Of a stretch of DNA of 64,000 nucleotides, positions 1 to 9,150 are shown one piece after another. Both the position numbers and the translations under genes were made by a program. The stretch is from the NCBI RefSeq assembly GCF_904846675.1, contig NZ_CAJHBT010000009.1:30532-94531 (forward strand), given 5' to 3'. Each line of letters begins with the position of its first letter. The stretch's first letter is position 1. Origin of the DNA: Psychrobacter urativorans. GTDB lineage: Bacteria; Pseudomonadota; Gammaproteobacteria; Pseudomonadales; Moraxellaceae. Below the pieces are notes generated by a model. That model was given only the letters and a program-made list of their open reading frames with translations, was not told where the DNA came from and ran no database searches.

Positions 1-1
1 C

Positions 2-301
2 CTAAACACTTTTGAGGTCGACTTGCAGACTACGCTTGATTTAAAAAACACTTTATTACAAGCACTAGCGGCCGACGACAATACTGCTAACAATAACAAT
101 GATTCCAACAATGACACGAATAACGCCAATCCATCACAAGCGCTTATCGTTACCGAAAGTGGTATTCATAGCGCGGACGATATTCGCTTAATGCTAGGTC
201 ATAATATTCGACATTTTTTAATTGGCGAGCAGTTTATGAAGACCGATCACCCAGGACAAGCGTTACAATCCTTACTTGCGAGCGTACCTGCAAGCGCGTA
301 A
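2..301 (+). CDS. trpC: Indole-3-glycerol-phosphate synthase, 3' end only
   Basis: This is the C-terminal end of TrpC, the tryptophan-pathway enzyme that closes the indole ring of indole-3-glycerol phosphate. The frame is open from base 2 and begins LNTFEVDLQTTLDL, the usual TrpC stretch near the end of the barrel. The phosphate-binding ESGI motif and the terminal FLIGEQFMKTDHPGQAL block follow. Between them lies an Asn/Asp-rich insert (about bases 75-140) that normal TrpC proteins lack. The 5' part is outside the window, so the ATG at 23 is internal and not a start. Confidence 0.9.
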   Translation, partial: LNTFEVDLQTTLDLKNTLLQALAADDNTANNNNDSNNDTNNANPSQALIVTESGIHSADDIRLMLGHNIRHFLIGEQFMKTDHPGQALQSLLASVPASA

Positions 302-341
302 AGTATTACGAAATAAGCTAATTTATTTTTTGGCTAATCTT

Positions 342-365
342 ACTCAATAAACCACTCAATAAACA
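342..365. repeat. 12-bp direct repeat, two copies
   Basis: ACTCAATAAACC at 342-353 is followed directly by ACTCAATAAACA at 354-365. The pair lies in the short gap between trpC and the Smr gene, just upstream of the Smr start codon. It is a small tandem duplication of the kind seen several more times in this window. No function is evident. Confidence 0.6.
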
Positions 366-380
366 GACACGTTAACTCTT

Positions 381-1112
381 ATGGCAAATTCTCTATTCTC
401 AAAAGACATGCAAGACCAGCTCCAAGAGCTTAAAGGACAACTCAGCAAAGGTCGCGATACCACATCCCCTGATGGCGACAATCAAAAACCAACGGAACCG
501 GTTTCTTTGCTTAGCCAAAAACAAGTCAAAAAAACGGTTAAACAGCTAGATAGCAACCATATCGATGATGACAAAGTATTGTTCATGCAAGCGATGCATG
601 GCGTCAATCAGCTCGATGATAAAAACGTGCGCTCGCCTGCTAATGCAGCAAAAGCCAAAAAACCTGATGCAGCGACCTTATCAAAACGTGCCGCTGCACA
701 AGGTAGTGACGCTGCAGAATTAGGTGCGGGTCTGTCAGACATGCAAGCGCTGCTTAATCCTGTCGCTGGTGAAGCTTACTTATCTTATAAGAATCCTACT
801 CTGCAAAATAAGATCTTTACTCAGTTAAAGCAAGGTAAACTGCGTTGGTATGATGCAGTAGATATTCATGGTTGCACGATTGAACAGGCTCGCGAGGCGA
901 TGACTCAACTGCTAAGCCAAGCCAAGCAAAACAATGAAACGATGGTAAAAATCGTCCATGGTAAAGGTAGTGAGGCTATCCTTAAGACTTGTGTCAATGG
1001 TTGGTTACGTCAGCTGCCAGAAGTATTGGCATTTTGTTCTGCTCCGCCAAAAGACGGTGGTAATGGTGCCGTATTGGTACTGTTAAAAAAGAATAAGCCT
1101 GATGCTGAGTAA
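381..1112 (+). CDS. Smr-domain protein
   Basis: This 243-residue protein carries a C-terminal Smr (small MutS-related) domain at about residues 155-240. It contains the core DIHGCT (a variant of the DLHG motif), the HGKGS motif and the terminal GGNGAVLVLLKK strand. Smr domains are nick-type DNA or RNA endonucleases. Free-standing proteins of this size are widespread in gamma-proteobacteria (YdaL/SmrA type), and their physiological role is unclear. The first 150 residues are hydrophilic, low in complexity and probably disordered. The gene ends 40 bp before a strong terminator and seems to form its own unit after trpC. Confidence 0.85.
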   Translation: MANSLFSKDMQDQLQELKGQLSKGRDTTSPDGDNQKPTEPVSLLSQKQVKKTVKQLDSNHIDDDKVLFMQAMHGVNQLDDKNVRSPANAAKAKKPDAATLSKRAAAQGSDAAELGAGLSDMQALLNPVAGEAYLSYKNPTLQNKIFTQLKQGKLRWYDAVDIHGCTIEQAREAMTQLLSQAKQNNETMVKIVHGKGSEAILKTCVNGWLRQLPEVLAFCSAPPKDGGNGAVLVLLKKNKPDAE

Positions 1113-1152
1113 CTTGTAAGTTTGTTATTTATAAATTGATTACTTAAATAAC

Positions 1153-1184
1153 AAAGGACTACTGAAATGTAGTCCTTTTTTATT
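1153..1184 (+). terminator. Rho-independent terminator after the Smr gene
   Basis: A ten-base-pair stem, AAAGGACTAC with GTAGTCCTTT, encloses a six-base loop and runs into a T-rich tail. It lies 40 bp after the Smr stop codon. Confidence 0.85.
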
Positions 1185-1256
1185 CCTAAATTTGCTTGGA
1201 ATATCAAAACAACTGATAGCTTATCAAATAATACCCTGATATTAAATGAGACACTT

Positions 1257-1889
1257 ATGAGCGTACAAACAATTGAAAACCAAGAAGAACTAACCGCCCA
1301 TATTAAGGCACTGATTGCTATCGAGCCGAAGTTTGCTGCTATCTATGAACAAGTTGGAACACCCGATTTACGCCGCAATGCCGGTGGCTTTAAGCAATTG
1401 ATGCGCGCGATGGTAGGACAGCAATTGTCCGTTGCGGCGGCGAGCAGTATTTGGCAACGACTGGTTGATAGCGACTTAACTTCTCCACAAGCAATTATGC
1501 AAGCAGAAGATGACACATTAAAGGCGCACGGTTTGTCTAGACAAAAAATCCGTTATACGCGCTCATTAGTTGAACATGATATAGATTTTAAGGCGCTGGC
1601 AACAATGACAGATGTAGATGTGGTGGATATACTCACAGCCGTTGTTGGGATTGGTCGCTGGACGGCTGAAATGTATTTGCTATTATCATTAGGACGCGCT
1701 GATGTCCTCGCTGTCGATGATTTGGCCGTTAAAGTGGCTGCGATGGATTTATTAGATTTAAAAGAACGCCCAACTCCCAAACAGTTAAAAATAGCGAGCC
1801 ATGATTGGTCGCCGCATCTTAGCGCCGCAAGTTTACTACTATGGGCACATTATGGTCAGATGAATGATAAAGAGGCTGTACCTGTATGA
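1257..1889 (+). CDS. DNA-3-methyladenine glycosylase (AlkA/HhH-GPD family)
   Basis: This 210-residue protein of the HhH-GPD superfamily should excise alkylated purines such as 3-methyladenine from DNA. The helix-hairpin-helix is visible as VVGIGRWTAEMYLLLSLGR (about residues 134-152). It is followed by the catalytic aspartate in VDDLAVK (about 158-164), matching the 'IGpWTA...gDLa' pattern of AlkA and MAG. The N-terminal part has the usual LMRAMVGQQLSVAAA helix. It is shorter than E. coli AlkA (282 aa) and lacks that enzyme's N-terminal domain, as in many compact DNA-3-methyladenine glycosylase II proteins. It starts with ATG after GAGACACTT and stands alone between the Smr terminator and the convergent MscS gene. 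Confidence 0.85.
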   Translation: MSVQTIENQEELTAHIKALIAIEPKFAAIYEQVGTPDLRRNAGGFKQLMRAMVGQQLSVAAASSIWQRLVDSDLTSPQAIMQAEDDTLKAHGLSRQKIRYTRSLVEHDIDFKALATMTDVDVVDILTAVVGIGRWTAEMYLLLSLGRADVLAVDDLAVKVAAMDLLDLKERPTPKQLKIASHDWSPHLSAASLLLWAHYGQMNDKEAVPV

Positions 1890-1959
1890 TGGATGGGCGT
1901 GAATGACTGACTGATTTGAGGCTCTCTATAATTTATTATGCGACTGGTTGCGAATAAAA

Positions 1960-3957
1960 TTAACACCATGGTTGGTTCCATATAGAGAGGCTATTTTTTT
2001 TACTATTATGTTTATTGATACGTTTGAAATGCTTGAATTTACGTTTTGTTAATCTAAGATTGATATTTTTTTTAGATTTATTCAAAACACTTTTCTTTTT
2101 GTCTGATTGATGTGGTCGCTTATCAGCTACTTTAGCACCCTTGCTGTCGGCATCTTCACTTAAATTAGTAGTGTCAACGTGCTGCTTACTATTACTGTCG
2201 GAGCTAGTATCCGTACTAGTAACGCTACTGGCATCAGCATCGAGTCTATTATAATCAGCATCGTCAGCGGTCTTGTCTTCATTACTGTTTTCTGAATGGT
2301 GCTCCAGCTCGCTTTGATCAATAATCAACTGCTGAGTAGGCAGGGCATGCTCGACATTATATTTTTTTACTTTCTGTAGAACATCAACGAGTACCTCGTT
2401 CTGTTTGTTATAAAAATCTACAATATCAATAGCATTCAAATAGGCCTGTAATTGAATCACATAACAGTCTTGACGTAGCTCTAAGATATTGACTTGATTC
2501 CATTCTTGGTTGGTGAGAGGGTGCTCATCTAAAAGCTTATCTAAGTCCTGCACCATCTTAAATACCACTTCGATATCAGCGGTACGCTTAAGATATAACT
2601 GGTGAAAAAATCGAAACATATCCCGTGAAGTAAAATTCTCAATCTGCATAGATGAAAAGTCACCGTTAGGGACAGTCACTATGGTGCGTGTCAGTGTACG
2701 CACCCGTGATGAACGAATACCAATATCAATGACCGTACCCGCTTGAGTACCAAACTGACAATAATCTCCTATCCGGACTGGCGAATCTGCCACTACTACT
2801 ACGCTACCAACGAGGTTTTCGATGGTTTTTTGCGCACCAAGAGCTAAGGCCAAACCACCAACCCCAAGCGCTGCAATACCAGTGGTTAAGTCAAAGCCTA
2901 AATTGCCAAAGATAACAATAATGGCAAATATCAATAGCAGTGCTTTAACTACTTTGCGCATCAGACCTAATATAGAGACGCGCTCAGTATAGTTCTTCTT
3001 ATAGCTTAAATTCACAGCGCGGGTAAAAATTGCGTCAATGACTCGTAGCAATAACCAAGTCATCGCTACCCATGAGGTAATCTCAGTAAAGCGATTGACT
3101 GGTTCCCGTAGCGTGACTGTCACGCCAGCATAGACCATGATTTCTGATAAAATCAGCGCCATGATGACGATAGAAAGCGGCAATATCACTTTATTCGGTA
3201 ATGGCAGCGGCATACCGCGTACCCGTGGATAGGCCAGTTTTAACAAGTTATACCATAACCATACCAGCACATAGGTCAGCACAAAGCTAGCAATGGTTAG
3301 CGTCACTGCTGCGACTAAGTCAGTCAATTGATAGCCAAACAGCTTTTTATTATCCAGCGTATCAGAGGTATATCGCGATATTAGGGTCGGCTTAGTATTT
3401 TCTAACACTTCCGGAATAGAGCGGATGGTCTCACTTGAGAACTGCCAGTACTGCTCGCCTTTTTTGGAGACTACCCGCTCTAATAACAGCGGCACGCTCT
3501 TATCATCAATACTGATATTACCGACTTTTTCTTGGCTGGGTGGCAGCTGGTCAGTTAAGTTACCCTCAGGAGTATTGTTAAGCTGCAAATCTGGCTGAAA
3601 ACGCCCACCCGCATCTAGGGCTAGTTTAAACTGGCGCACGGCAGTGGTTGGATTATCAGATTTGGACAGATTAAGATAATTGCTAGCCAGCAGATTGTCA
3701 TTATCACTAAGCGCACTAATGAAACCTTGCACTGTATTACGCGGCGTATCGCGTCCGAACGAGTCCGCAGCCGGCTCACTTGTACTCTCATCCTGATCGC
3801 CATTGCCACCACCGATACCCAGCACACCGCCTTCAGCAGCAAATACGGCATTAGGAGAAACTAGACTGAACAGCAATGCCAGTAGCAATGCTGCTATAAA
3901 TCGTGAGATGAAGAAGGGAGACGAGCCAGTAGGACTCAGATAACGCTTAATAGACAA
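1960..3957 (-). CDS. MscS-family mechanosensitive channel with long tail
   Basis: This is a large MscS-type channel that should open under membrane tension and release solutes on hypo-osmotic shock. After a signal peptide ending near AVFAA come about 160 periplasmic residues, then several membrane helices (about residues 205-370). The pore helix with GIAALGVGGLALALGAQ and the following NLVGSVVVVADSPVRIGD beta domain are typical of the family. The last 120 residues are Ser/Asp-rich, then strongly basic, and ends in WNQPWC. No ATG is available near the front. TTG at 3957 is preferred because AAGAGG lies six bases upstream; a TTG at 3981 would add eight residues. The gene is convergent with the glycosylase. 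Confidence 0.85.
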   Translation of the reverse strand: MSIKRYLSPTGSSPFFISRFIAALLLALLFSLVSPNAVFAAEGGVLGIGGGNGDQDESTSEPAADSFGRDTPRNTVQGFISALSDNDNLLASNYLNLSKSDNPTTAVRQFKLALDAGGRFQPDLQLNNTPEGNLTDQLPPSQEKVGNISIDDKSVPLLLERVVSKKGEQYWQFSSETIRSIPEVLENTKPTLISRYTSDTLDNKKLFGYQLTDLVAAVTLTIASFVLTYVLVWLWYNLLKLAYPRVRGMPLPLPNKVILPLSIVIMALILSEIMVYAGVTVTLREPVNRFTEITSWVAMTWLLLRVIDAIFTRAVNLSYKKNYTERVSILGLMRKVVKALLLIFAIIVIFGNLGFDLTTGIAALGVGGLALALGAQKTIENLVGSVVVVADSPVRIGDYCQFGTQAGTVIDIGIRSSRVRTLTRTIVTVPNGDFSSMQIENFTSRDMFRFFHQLYLKRTADIEVVFKMVQDLDKLLDEHPLTNQEWNQVNILELRQDCYVIQLQAYLNAIDIVDFYNKQNEVLVDVLQKVKKYNVEHALPTQQLIIDQSELEHHSENSNEDKTADDADYNRLDADASSVTSTDTSSDSNSKQHVDTTNLSEDADSKGAKVADKRPHQSDKKKSVLNKSKKNINLRLTKRKFKHFKRINKHNSKKNSLSIWNQPWC

Positions 3958-4292
3958 AACAAACCTCTTAGCTTTATTCAAATTAAATTTAAAATCTTAT
4001 CGTCAGCATTCGACGGGCTGATACCAAACCACTGACCAATGAAATAAAAATAGCTGGCGCTATAATAACAATTATTGACAACCGCTGTGCACTATAACGA
4101 ATAATTGAATAAATCACTGCTGTCATGAAACTTACTCATCTTACCGTGAAGAAATATTAAGCTAAAACAGTTCATAACTGTATCACTTTTATGGATAATG
4201 AGCGCTGTTTAGATTGTCTACTTTTTTTGTAACTTTTGGCGTCTTAATTTTCGCTTTTATAATTTTTTAACAGGGTAACTTTGGGATTGATT

Positions 4293-6200
4293 ATGGTTTT
4301 ATCACGTTCGTCTTCGACCACCTATCTTCGATTGCGTATTTTAAGCGCGCTTGGCGTATTTGCTGCTAGCGCAACAGCTGCCACGTCTGCCAGCGCGGAC
4401 ATAAACGTCATCAGTGATAACGAACTGCCACAAGTTGAGCTTGATAAAGTCGTGGTGACTGCCACGCGTACACCGACTAAGGTTAGTAATACTATTGCTC
4501 AGACACGGGTTGTTGATAGTGAGGAATTGCAACGTTATCAAGGTCAAAGCGCTCTTGAAGTACTTAAGCGTCAGCCAGGTATTAGTCAGTATACTAATGG
4601 GGGCCCCGGTGCCCTATCTAACTTTTATATGCGTGGCTATGATAATAAGCAAATCTTAGTACTTATCGATGGTATACGTTATAGCTCGTTAACTAGCGGC
4701 GGTGCTACCCTTAGCTTACTGCCTGCTGATCAAATCGATCGTATCGAAATCTTATATGGTGCTTCAGGATCCAGTATTTATGGCGCAGACGCTATGGGCG
4801 GTGTCATCCAAGTCTTCACCAAAGGGTCCAACGTTGAGAAAAGCAACTTTTCTGTGACCGCGGGTGTCGGCTCGCATAACCAATACTTATACGGCGCTAG
4901 TGCCCAACTTAATAATAGCAATGGTACAGCGCTAAGCCTTTCAGCCAGTCACAATGAAACCGATGGTATCAATGCCACCTTACCAGGGGCGTATGGTTAC
5001 AATAAAGATGACGATGGCTTTGAAAGTAATAATTTTAGTGTCGCCTTAACTCAGCGTATTAATGAGCAATGGACTACAGGTGTTAGCGCCTTGTACAGTA
5101 AGTCAACTACTGAGTTTGATGATAGTATGGTAGATGCATACTCGGATCAAGAAAACGGTTCTGCGCAAGTATTTGTTGATTGGCGCTATCTACCAGGCTC
5201 TTCGGTAAAGCTACAATACGGTCATTCTATTGATAAGAGCGATGACTACGATAGCAATCCTAGTTTTTATAACACCAAGCAAGACCAAGTTAGCTTGGTT
5301 GGTCAACATATATTGCCTATTGGCCAAGGCATCTATGGACTAGAGTATCTTAGCCAAAGCCTTGATTCTGACGCATATAAAGTTGATGATCGCGATGTAA
5401 CCAGTGCATTTTTAGGCTATGTTGTAGCTAGTAATCAGTTTGATGCGCAAGCTAACGTCCGCTTCGATGATAACTCACAATATGGTGATAAAACGACTTA
5501 CAATTTAGGTGGTGCGTATCATATTAACCCCAACCTTCGTGCTGGTGCTAGCTACGCTAAGGGTTTTCGTGCGCCTACATTTAATGATATATACCCAGGT
5601 TACGGTGGAGATTCTGATCTGAAACCTGAAAGCAGTGATAACTATGAAGCTTTTGTTGAATATGAAACGTTACTTCAGCTTACGCGCTTAACTGGTTATC
5701 GTAACGAAGTAGAAGACTTAATAGCTAGTGATGGCATTCCTACGCCTGAAAATCCTTACGGTAGTATTAAAAATATTGATGAAGCCAAAATCGAAGGTCT
5801 ATCGTTAACTTCAGACTGGGTAATCGATAATTATTTATTGGGGGGTAGCTACGACTATCAGAAAGCTAAAGACAATAGTGGTGGCAGCGACGACGGTAAC
5901 TTCTTAGCTATTCGCCCTGAACATAAAGGCTTAGTTTATGCCGGTTATCGCCTGCCAAGCTTAGATATTCGGGCTGAATATCAATATGTAGGTGATTATT
6001 ATTATAATGTTTCCAATACTAAATCACAATTCGTTGAAAATTATGGATTGTTTAACATAAGTGGTAACTATCAGTTAAATCCTAATCTGACTATGACTGC
6101 GCGCTTAAACAATATCACTAACGAAAAATATGTGACAGCACCAGGTTACAATACTGAAGGTACTAACTTTTTTACCTCATTAACCTATAACTGGTTCTAA
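4293..6200 (+). CDS. TonB-dependent outer-membrane receptor, BtuB-like
   Basis: This outer-membrane receptor takes up a scarce ligand using TonB energy. After a signal peptide (cleavage near ASA-DIN) comes a TonB-box-like stretch (LDKVVVTATRTPT). The plug domain has MRGYDNKQILVLIDGIRY and the DRIEILYGASGSSIYGADAMGG motif, followed by a roughly 450-residue barrel ending in aromatic F (YNWF). Plug sequence and size (about 635 aa) are closest to BtuB, the cobalamin receptor, but no cobalamin riboswitch was seen upstream, so the ligand is open. ATG 4293 has GGGA six bases ahead; TTG 4281 in the same frame would add four residues. The gene stands alone and ends at a terminator. Confidence 0.85.
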   Translation: MVLSRSSSTTYLRLRILSALGVFAASATAATSASADINVISDNELPQVELDKVVVTATRTPTKVSNTIAQTRVVDSEELQRYQGQSALEVLKRQPGISQYTNGGPGALSNFYMRGYDNKQILVLIDGIRYSSLTSGGATLSLLPADQIDRIEILYGASGSSIYGADAMGGVIQVFTKGSNVEKSNFSVTAGVGSHNQYLYGASAQLNNSNGTALSLSASHNETDGINATLPGAYGYNKDDDGFESNNFSVALTQRINEQWTTGVSALYSKSTTEFDDSMVDAYSDQENGSAQVFVDWRYLPGSSVKLQYGHSIDKSDDYDSNPSFYNTKQDQVSLVGQHILPIGQGIYGLEYLSQSLDSDAYKVDDRDVTSAFLGYVVASNQFDAQANVRFDDNSQYGDKTTYNLGGAYHINPNLRAGASYAKGFRAPTFNDIYPGYGGDSDLKPESSDNYEAFVEYETLLQLTRLTGYRNEVEDLIASDGIPTPENPYGSIKNIDEAKIEGLSLTSDWVIDNYLLGGSYDYQKAKDNSGGSDDGNFLAIRPEHKGLVYAGYRLPSLDIRAEYQYVGDYYYNVSNTKSQFVENYGLFNISGNYQLNPNLTMTARLNNITNEKYVTAPGYNTEGTNFFTSLTYNWF

Positions 6201-6233
6201 GATTATTCTACATTAAGTAAAATTTGTATTATT

Positions 6234-6267
6234 AAAAAAAAGGTCATCAATTGATGATCTTTTTTTA
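6234..6267 (+). terminator. Rho-independent terminator after the TonB receptor
   Basis: A palindrome centred on ATCAATTGAT has stem arms GGTCATCAA and TTGATGATC (one G-T wobble), flanked by an A-run and a T-run. It can work in both directions. It separates the receptor from the ahcY leader. Confidence 0.85.
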
Positions 6268-6340
6268 TGTCCATTAATTGAACTTTAACTATTCAAAAAA
6301 TTAATTCGTATGAGCGCCTAGCATTTACCGCAGCCAATAG

Positions 6341-6369
6341 GTGACAATCCGCGTCCCATACATTACAAT
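6341..6369 (+). promoter_or_regulatory. Sigma-70-type promoter of the SAH riboswitch/ahcY unit
   Basis: GTGACA (6341-6346) and TACAAT (6364-6369) are separated by exactly 17 bp. The expected start of transcription, near 6376, falls at the first base of the riboswitch, which supports both calls. This is a prediction by eye. Confidence 0.6.
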
Positions 6370-6375
6370 AACGAC

Positions 6376-6520
6376 CTCCGAGAGGTGTTGCGCCATATGA
6401 ATTAATAGTTACGTTTGAGATTTATGAACAAGCTATGCTGATTAATTCGTCATGTTAGGCTCGGTAAACTGTTTAATACGAATGATTTTAGCATTAAACA
6501 GCACAAACAACGGCACCTGC
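6376..6520 (+). promoter_or_regulatory. S-adenosylhomocysteine (SAH) riboswitch
   Basis: The leader of ahcY folds as the SAH-riboswitch (ahcY motif) class. P1 pairs CCGAG (6378-6382) with CUCGG (6460-6464). P2 pairs GAAUUAAU (6399-6406) with AUUAAUUC (6441-6448). A P3 hairpin pairs CUGUUUAAU (6469-6477) with AUUAAACAG (6493-6501). The P4 pseudoknot pairs AGGUGU (6383-6388) with GCACCU (6513-6518). The conserved cores CCGAGAGGUGUUGC and AGGCUCGG match the class pattern. Known members bind S-adenosylhomocysteine and switch on SAH-recycling genes, which is exactly the downstream content. It ends 46 bp before the ahcY ATG. Confidence 0.9.
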
Positions 6521-6566
6521 GTTTTTATTCTTTTTATCATACGTTAACCACTGATAGGAGCATATT

Positions 6567-7991
6567 ATGGACGCAGTGTCTACTACCCCATCTGCCCATA
6601 CGATCGACCCCTCTTTCACTGACTATAAAGTCGCTGATATTAGCTTAGCTGATTACGGCCGCCGTGAAATCACCCTTGCCGAAGCCGAAATGCCTGCCCT
6701 TATGGGTCTGCGTCGTCGCTATGAAGTGGATCAACCGCTTAAAGGCGCAAAAATCGTCGGCAGTATCCACATGACCATTCAGACTGCGGTGCTTATCGAG
6801 ACCTTAGTGGCGCTTGGTGCAGAAGTACGTTGGACGTCATGCAATATCTTCTCAACTCAAGACCACGCTGCTGCTGCGATTGCTGCTGCAGGCATTCCTG
6901 TCTTCGCTTGGAAAGGCGAAACTGAGGCAGAGTACGAGTGGTGCCTACGTCAACAAGTCCACGTTGGTGGTGAAGAATCCGGTAAACTTTGGGATGCTAA
7001 CTTAATTTTGGATGATGGCGGCGACTTAACCGCACTGATTCATAATGAATATGAGCAAATGCTTGATAGCATCAACGGTATCTCAGAAGAGACCACTACC
7101 GGCGTGCATCGCTTAATTGAGATGTTGAATAAAGGCACCCTAAAAGTCCCTGCTATCAACGTTAATGACGCGGTCACTAAGTCTAAAAATGACAATAAAT
7201 ACGGCTGCCGTCATAGCTTAAACGATGCGATCAAACGCGGTACAGATATGTTCCTTGCGGGTCGTCGCGCTTTAGTGATCGGTTATGGCGATGTGGGCAA
7301 AGGCTCAGCACAGAGTTTACGTCAAGAAGGGATGATTGTTCGGGTATCAGAAGTTGATCCTATCTGTGCTATGCAGGCTTGTATGGATGGTTATGAAGTA
7401 TTATCACCGTACATCAATGGCGACAATACTGGCGGCGCGGAAAACATCAACACCCGCCTGCTTGAAGATACCGACATGATTGTCACGACTACCGGTAACT
7501 ATCATGTCTGTGACAAAAACATGCTGGCGGCCCTAAAACCTGGTGCAGTAGTCTGTAATATAGGTCACTTTGATACTGAAATCGACACCCAGTTTATGCG
7601 TGAAAACTGGCGCTGGGTTGAAGTTAAGCCACAAGTTCATCAAATCTTCCGCTCAGACGATGTGAATGATTACCTGATTTTATTGGCGGAAGGTCGTTTG
7701 GTGAACTTGGGTAATGCTACTGGTCACCCATCACGGGTAATGGACGGCTCATTTGCGAACCAAGTATTGGCACAGATGTACCTGTTTGAAGAGAAGTTTG
7801 CTGAATTGCCAACCGATAAGCGTACTGACAACTTATACGTCAAAGTATTGCCGAAGAAGCTCGACGAAGAAGTTGCTGCTGCGATGGTTGCAGGCTTTAA
7901 CGGTACATTAACCAAGCTAACTGACAAGCAAGCTGAATACCTAGGCGTTCCTGTCGAAGGTCCGTTCAAACCTGATACCTATAAATACTAA
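6567..7991 (+). CDS. ahcY: Adenosylhomocysteinase
   Basis: AhcY splits S-adenosylhomocysteine into adenosine and homocysteine, removing the product inhibitor of methyltransferases. The 474-residue protein has the NAD-binding [14 protein letters not shown] loop (about residue 240). It also has the substrate-domain stretch [11 protein letters not shown], the TTGNYHV loop, and the C-terminal arm ending KPDTYKY that reaches the neighbouring subunit. Length fits the bacterial family. A good ribosome site, TAGGAG, lies nine bases before ATG. It is controlled by the SAH riboswitch just upstream and is followed 23 bp later by metF, the next steps of the methyl cycle. Confidence 0.97.
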   Translation: MDAVSTTPSAHTIDPSFTDYKVADISLADYGRREITLAEAEMPALMGLRRRYEVDQPLKGAKIVGSIHMTIQTAVLIETLVALGAEVRWTSCNIFSTQDHAAAAIAAAGIPVFAWKGETEAEYEWCLRQQVHVGGEESGKLWDANLILDDGGDLTALIHNEYEQMLDSINGISEETTTGVHRLIEMLNKGTLKVPAINVNDAVTKSKNDNKYGCRHSLNDAIKRGTDMFLAGRRALVIGYGDVGKGSAQSLRQEGMIVRVSEVDPICAMQACMDGYEVLSPYINGDNTGGAENINTRLLEDTDMIVTTTGNYHVCDKNMLAALKPGAVVCNIGHFDTEIDTQFMRENWRWVEVKPQVHQIFRSDDVNDYLILLAEGRLVNLGNATGHPSRVMDGSFANQVLAQMYLFEEKFAELPTDKRTDNLYVKVLPKKLDEEVAAAMVAGFNGTLTKLTDKQAEYLGVPVEGPFKPDTYKY

Positions 7992-8014
7992 TATGAGTAC
8001 TGAGGAGCGTGATT

Positions 8015-8863
8015 GTGAGTAAGCCTGCTTTTTCTTTTGAGTTTTTCCCTACCAAGTCTGAGCAGGGACATGAGAAGTTACTCAATACTTTTGACGAGCT
8101 TAATAAACTCTCCCCCGCGTATTTTTCGGTAACTTATGGTGCTGGTGGCTCAACGCGTAGCCGCACTTTAGAGATCGTGCAAGCGTTATGCAATCGCGGT
8201 GAGACTGAAATCACCCCACATATATCCTGCATTGGTGATGATAAAGACGAAATATCTGAGCTACTAACGCATTATAAAGGCTTAGGTATCAAACGCTTAG
8301 TAGCCCTGCGTGGTGACTTACCCTCAGGGCAAGTAGGAATGGGTCAGCTGCCATTCGCGGTCGATTTGGTCAAGTTCATTCGTGAGCATTCAGGCGATCA
8401 TTTTAATATTGAAGTGGCCGCTTACCCTGAAATGCATCCACAAGCGCGTAGTTTTTTATTCGATATTGATAACTTGGTAAGCAAGTTTGATGCGGGCGCG
8501 AACGCGGCGATTACCCAGTTCTTTTATAATGCCGACAGCTATTTATACTTGCGTGATGCTTTAGAGCAGCGCGGCATTGATACCACTGAGCAACAGCTAG
8601 TCGCCGGCATCATGCCGATTACTAACTCTAGCAATTTGGTACGCTTTGCCGACGGCTGTGGCGCTGATATACCACGTTATGTGCGTAAGCAGCTTGCTGA
8701 CTTTGGTGACGACCGTAAGGCCATTCGCGAGTTTGGCTTTGATGTGGTTTATCGCTTGTGTGAGCGTTTAATTGCCGAGGGTGTTCCGGCCATGCACTTT
8801 TATAGCATGAATAAGGTTGAACCAAATAAACGCTTGGTTGAAGCTTTGGGACTTGGAACATAG
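8015..8863 (+). CDS. metF: 5,10-methylenetetrahydrofolate reductase
   Basis: MetF makes 5-methyl-tetrahydrofolate, the methyl donor for turning homocysteine (the AhcY product) back into methionine. The FAD-binding barrel begins FSFEFFPTK, with the catalytic Glu in that stretch, and includes SVTYGAGGSTRSRT, HISCIG and RGDLP motifs. A GTG at 8009 is in frame, but the ribosome site GAGGAG (8002-8007) would be only one base away. GTG at 8015, seven bases away, is the better start and gives 282 residues. It is probably co-transcribed with ahcY under the SAH riboswitch and ends at a strong terminator. Confidence 0.95.
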   Translation: MSKPAFSFEFFPTKSEQGHEKLLNTFDELNKLSPAYFSVTYGAGGSTRSRTLEIVQALCNRGETEITPHISCIGDDKDEISELLTHYKGLGIKRLVALRGDLPSGQVGMGQLPFAVDLVKFIREHSGDHFNIEVAAYPEMHPQARSFLFDIDNLVSKFDAGANAAITQFFYNADSYLYLRDALEQRGIDTTEQQLVAGIMPITNSSNLVRFADGCGADIPRYVRKQLADFGDDRKAIREFGFDVVYRLCERLIAEGVPAMHFYSMNKVEPNKRLVEALGLGT

Positions 8864-8929
8864 AATATATAAACCTTTATTGTACAAACTTTAAGGGTAA
8901 GGACTTATCACGCTTATTGTTACTTAATA

Positions 8930-8960
8930 AACTGGCGTTCCAAAGAACGCCAGTTTTTTT
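8930..8960 (+). terminator. Rho-independent terminator after metF
   Basis: A perfect 11-bp stem, AACTGGCGTTC with GAACGCCAGTT, has a four-base CAAA loop and a run of T residues. It closes the ahcY-metF unit. Confidence 0.9.
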
Positions 8961-9150
8961 ATGGTCCAAATTCTCACCTCTCTTTTACACTATTACCTGT
9001 ATCGAGACTAAACTTTATTCTGATTTTTATTTTGTGTGTCATTTATTATACAATAGCCTCATTATAGCTAACATGATTTACTTTCATAGTTAAGTATCAT
9101 TTTTTTAACTCTAAAACTGTCTATTATTCAATCATTAGGAATCACTTATC

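Noticed and set aside
3958..4292. Possible cobalamin riboswitch or Fur box ahead of the BtuB-like receptor
   Set aside because: No B12-box-like core or convincing palindrome was found. A TTGACA at 4075-4080 has no properly spaced -10 partner.
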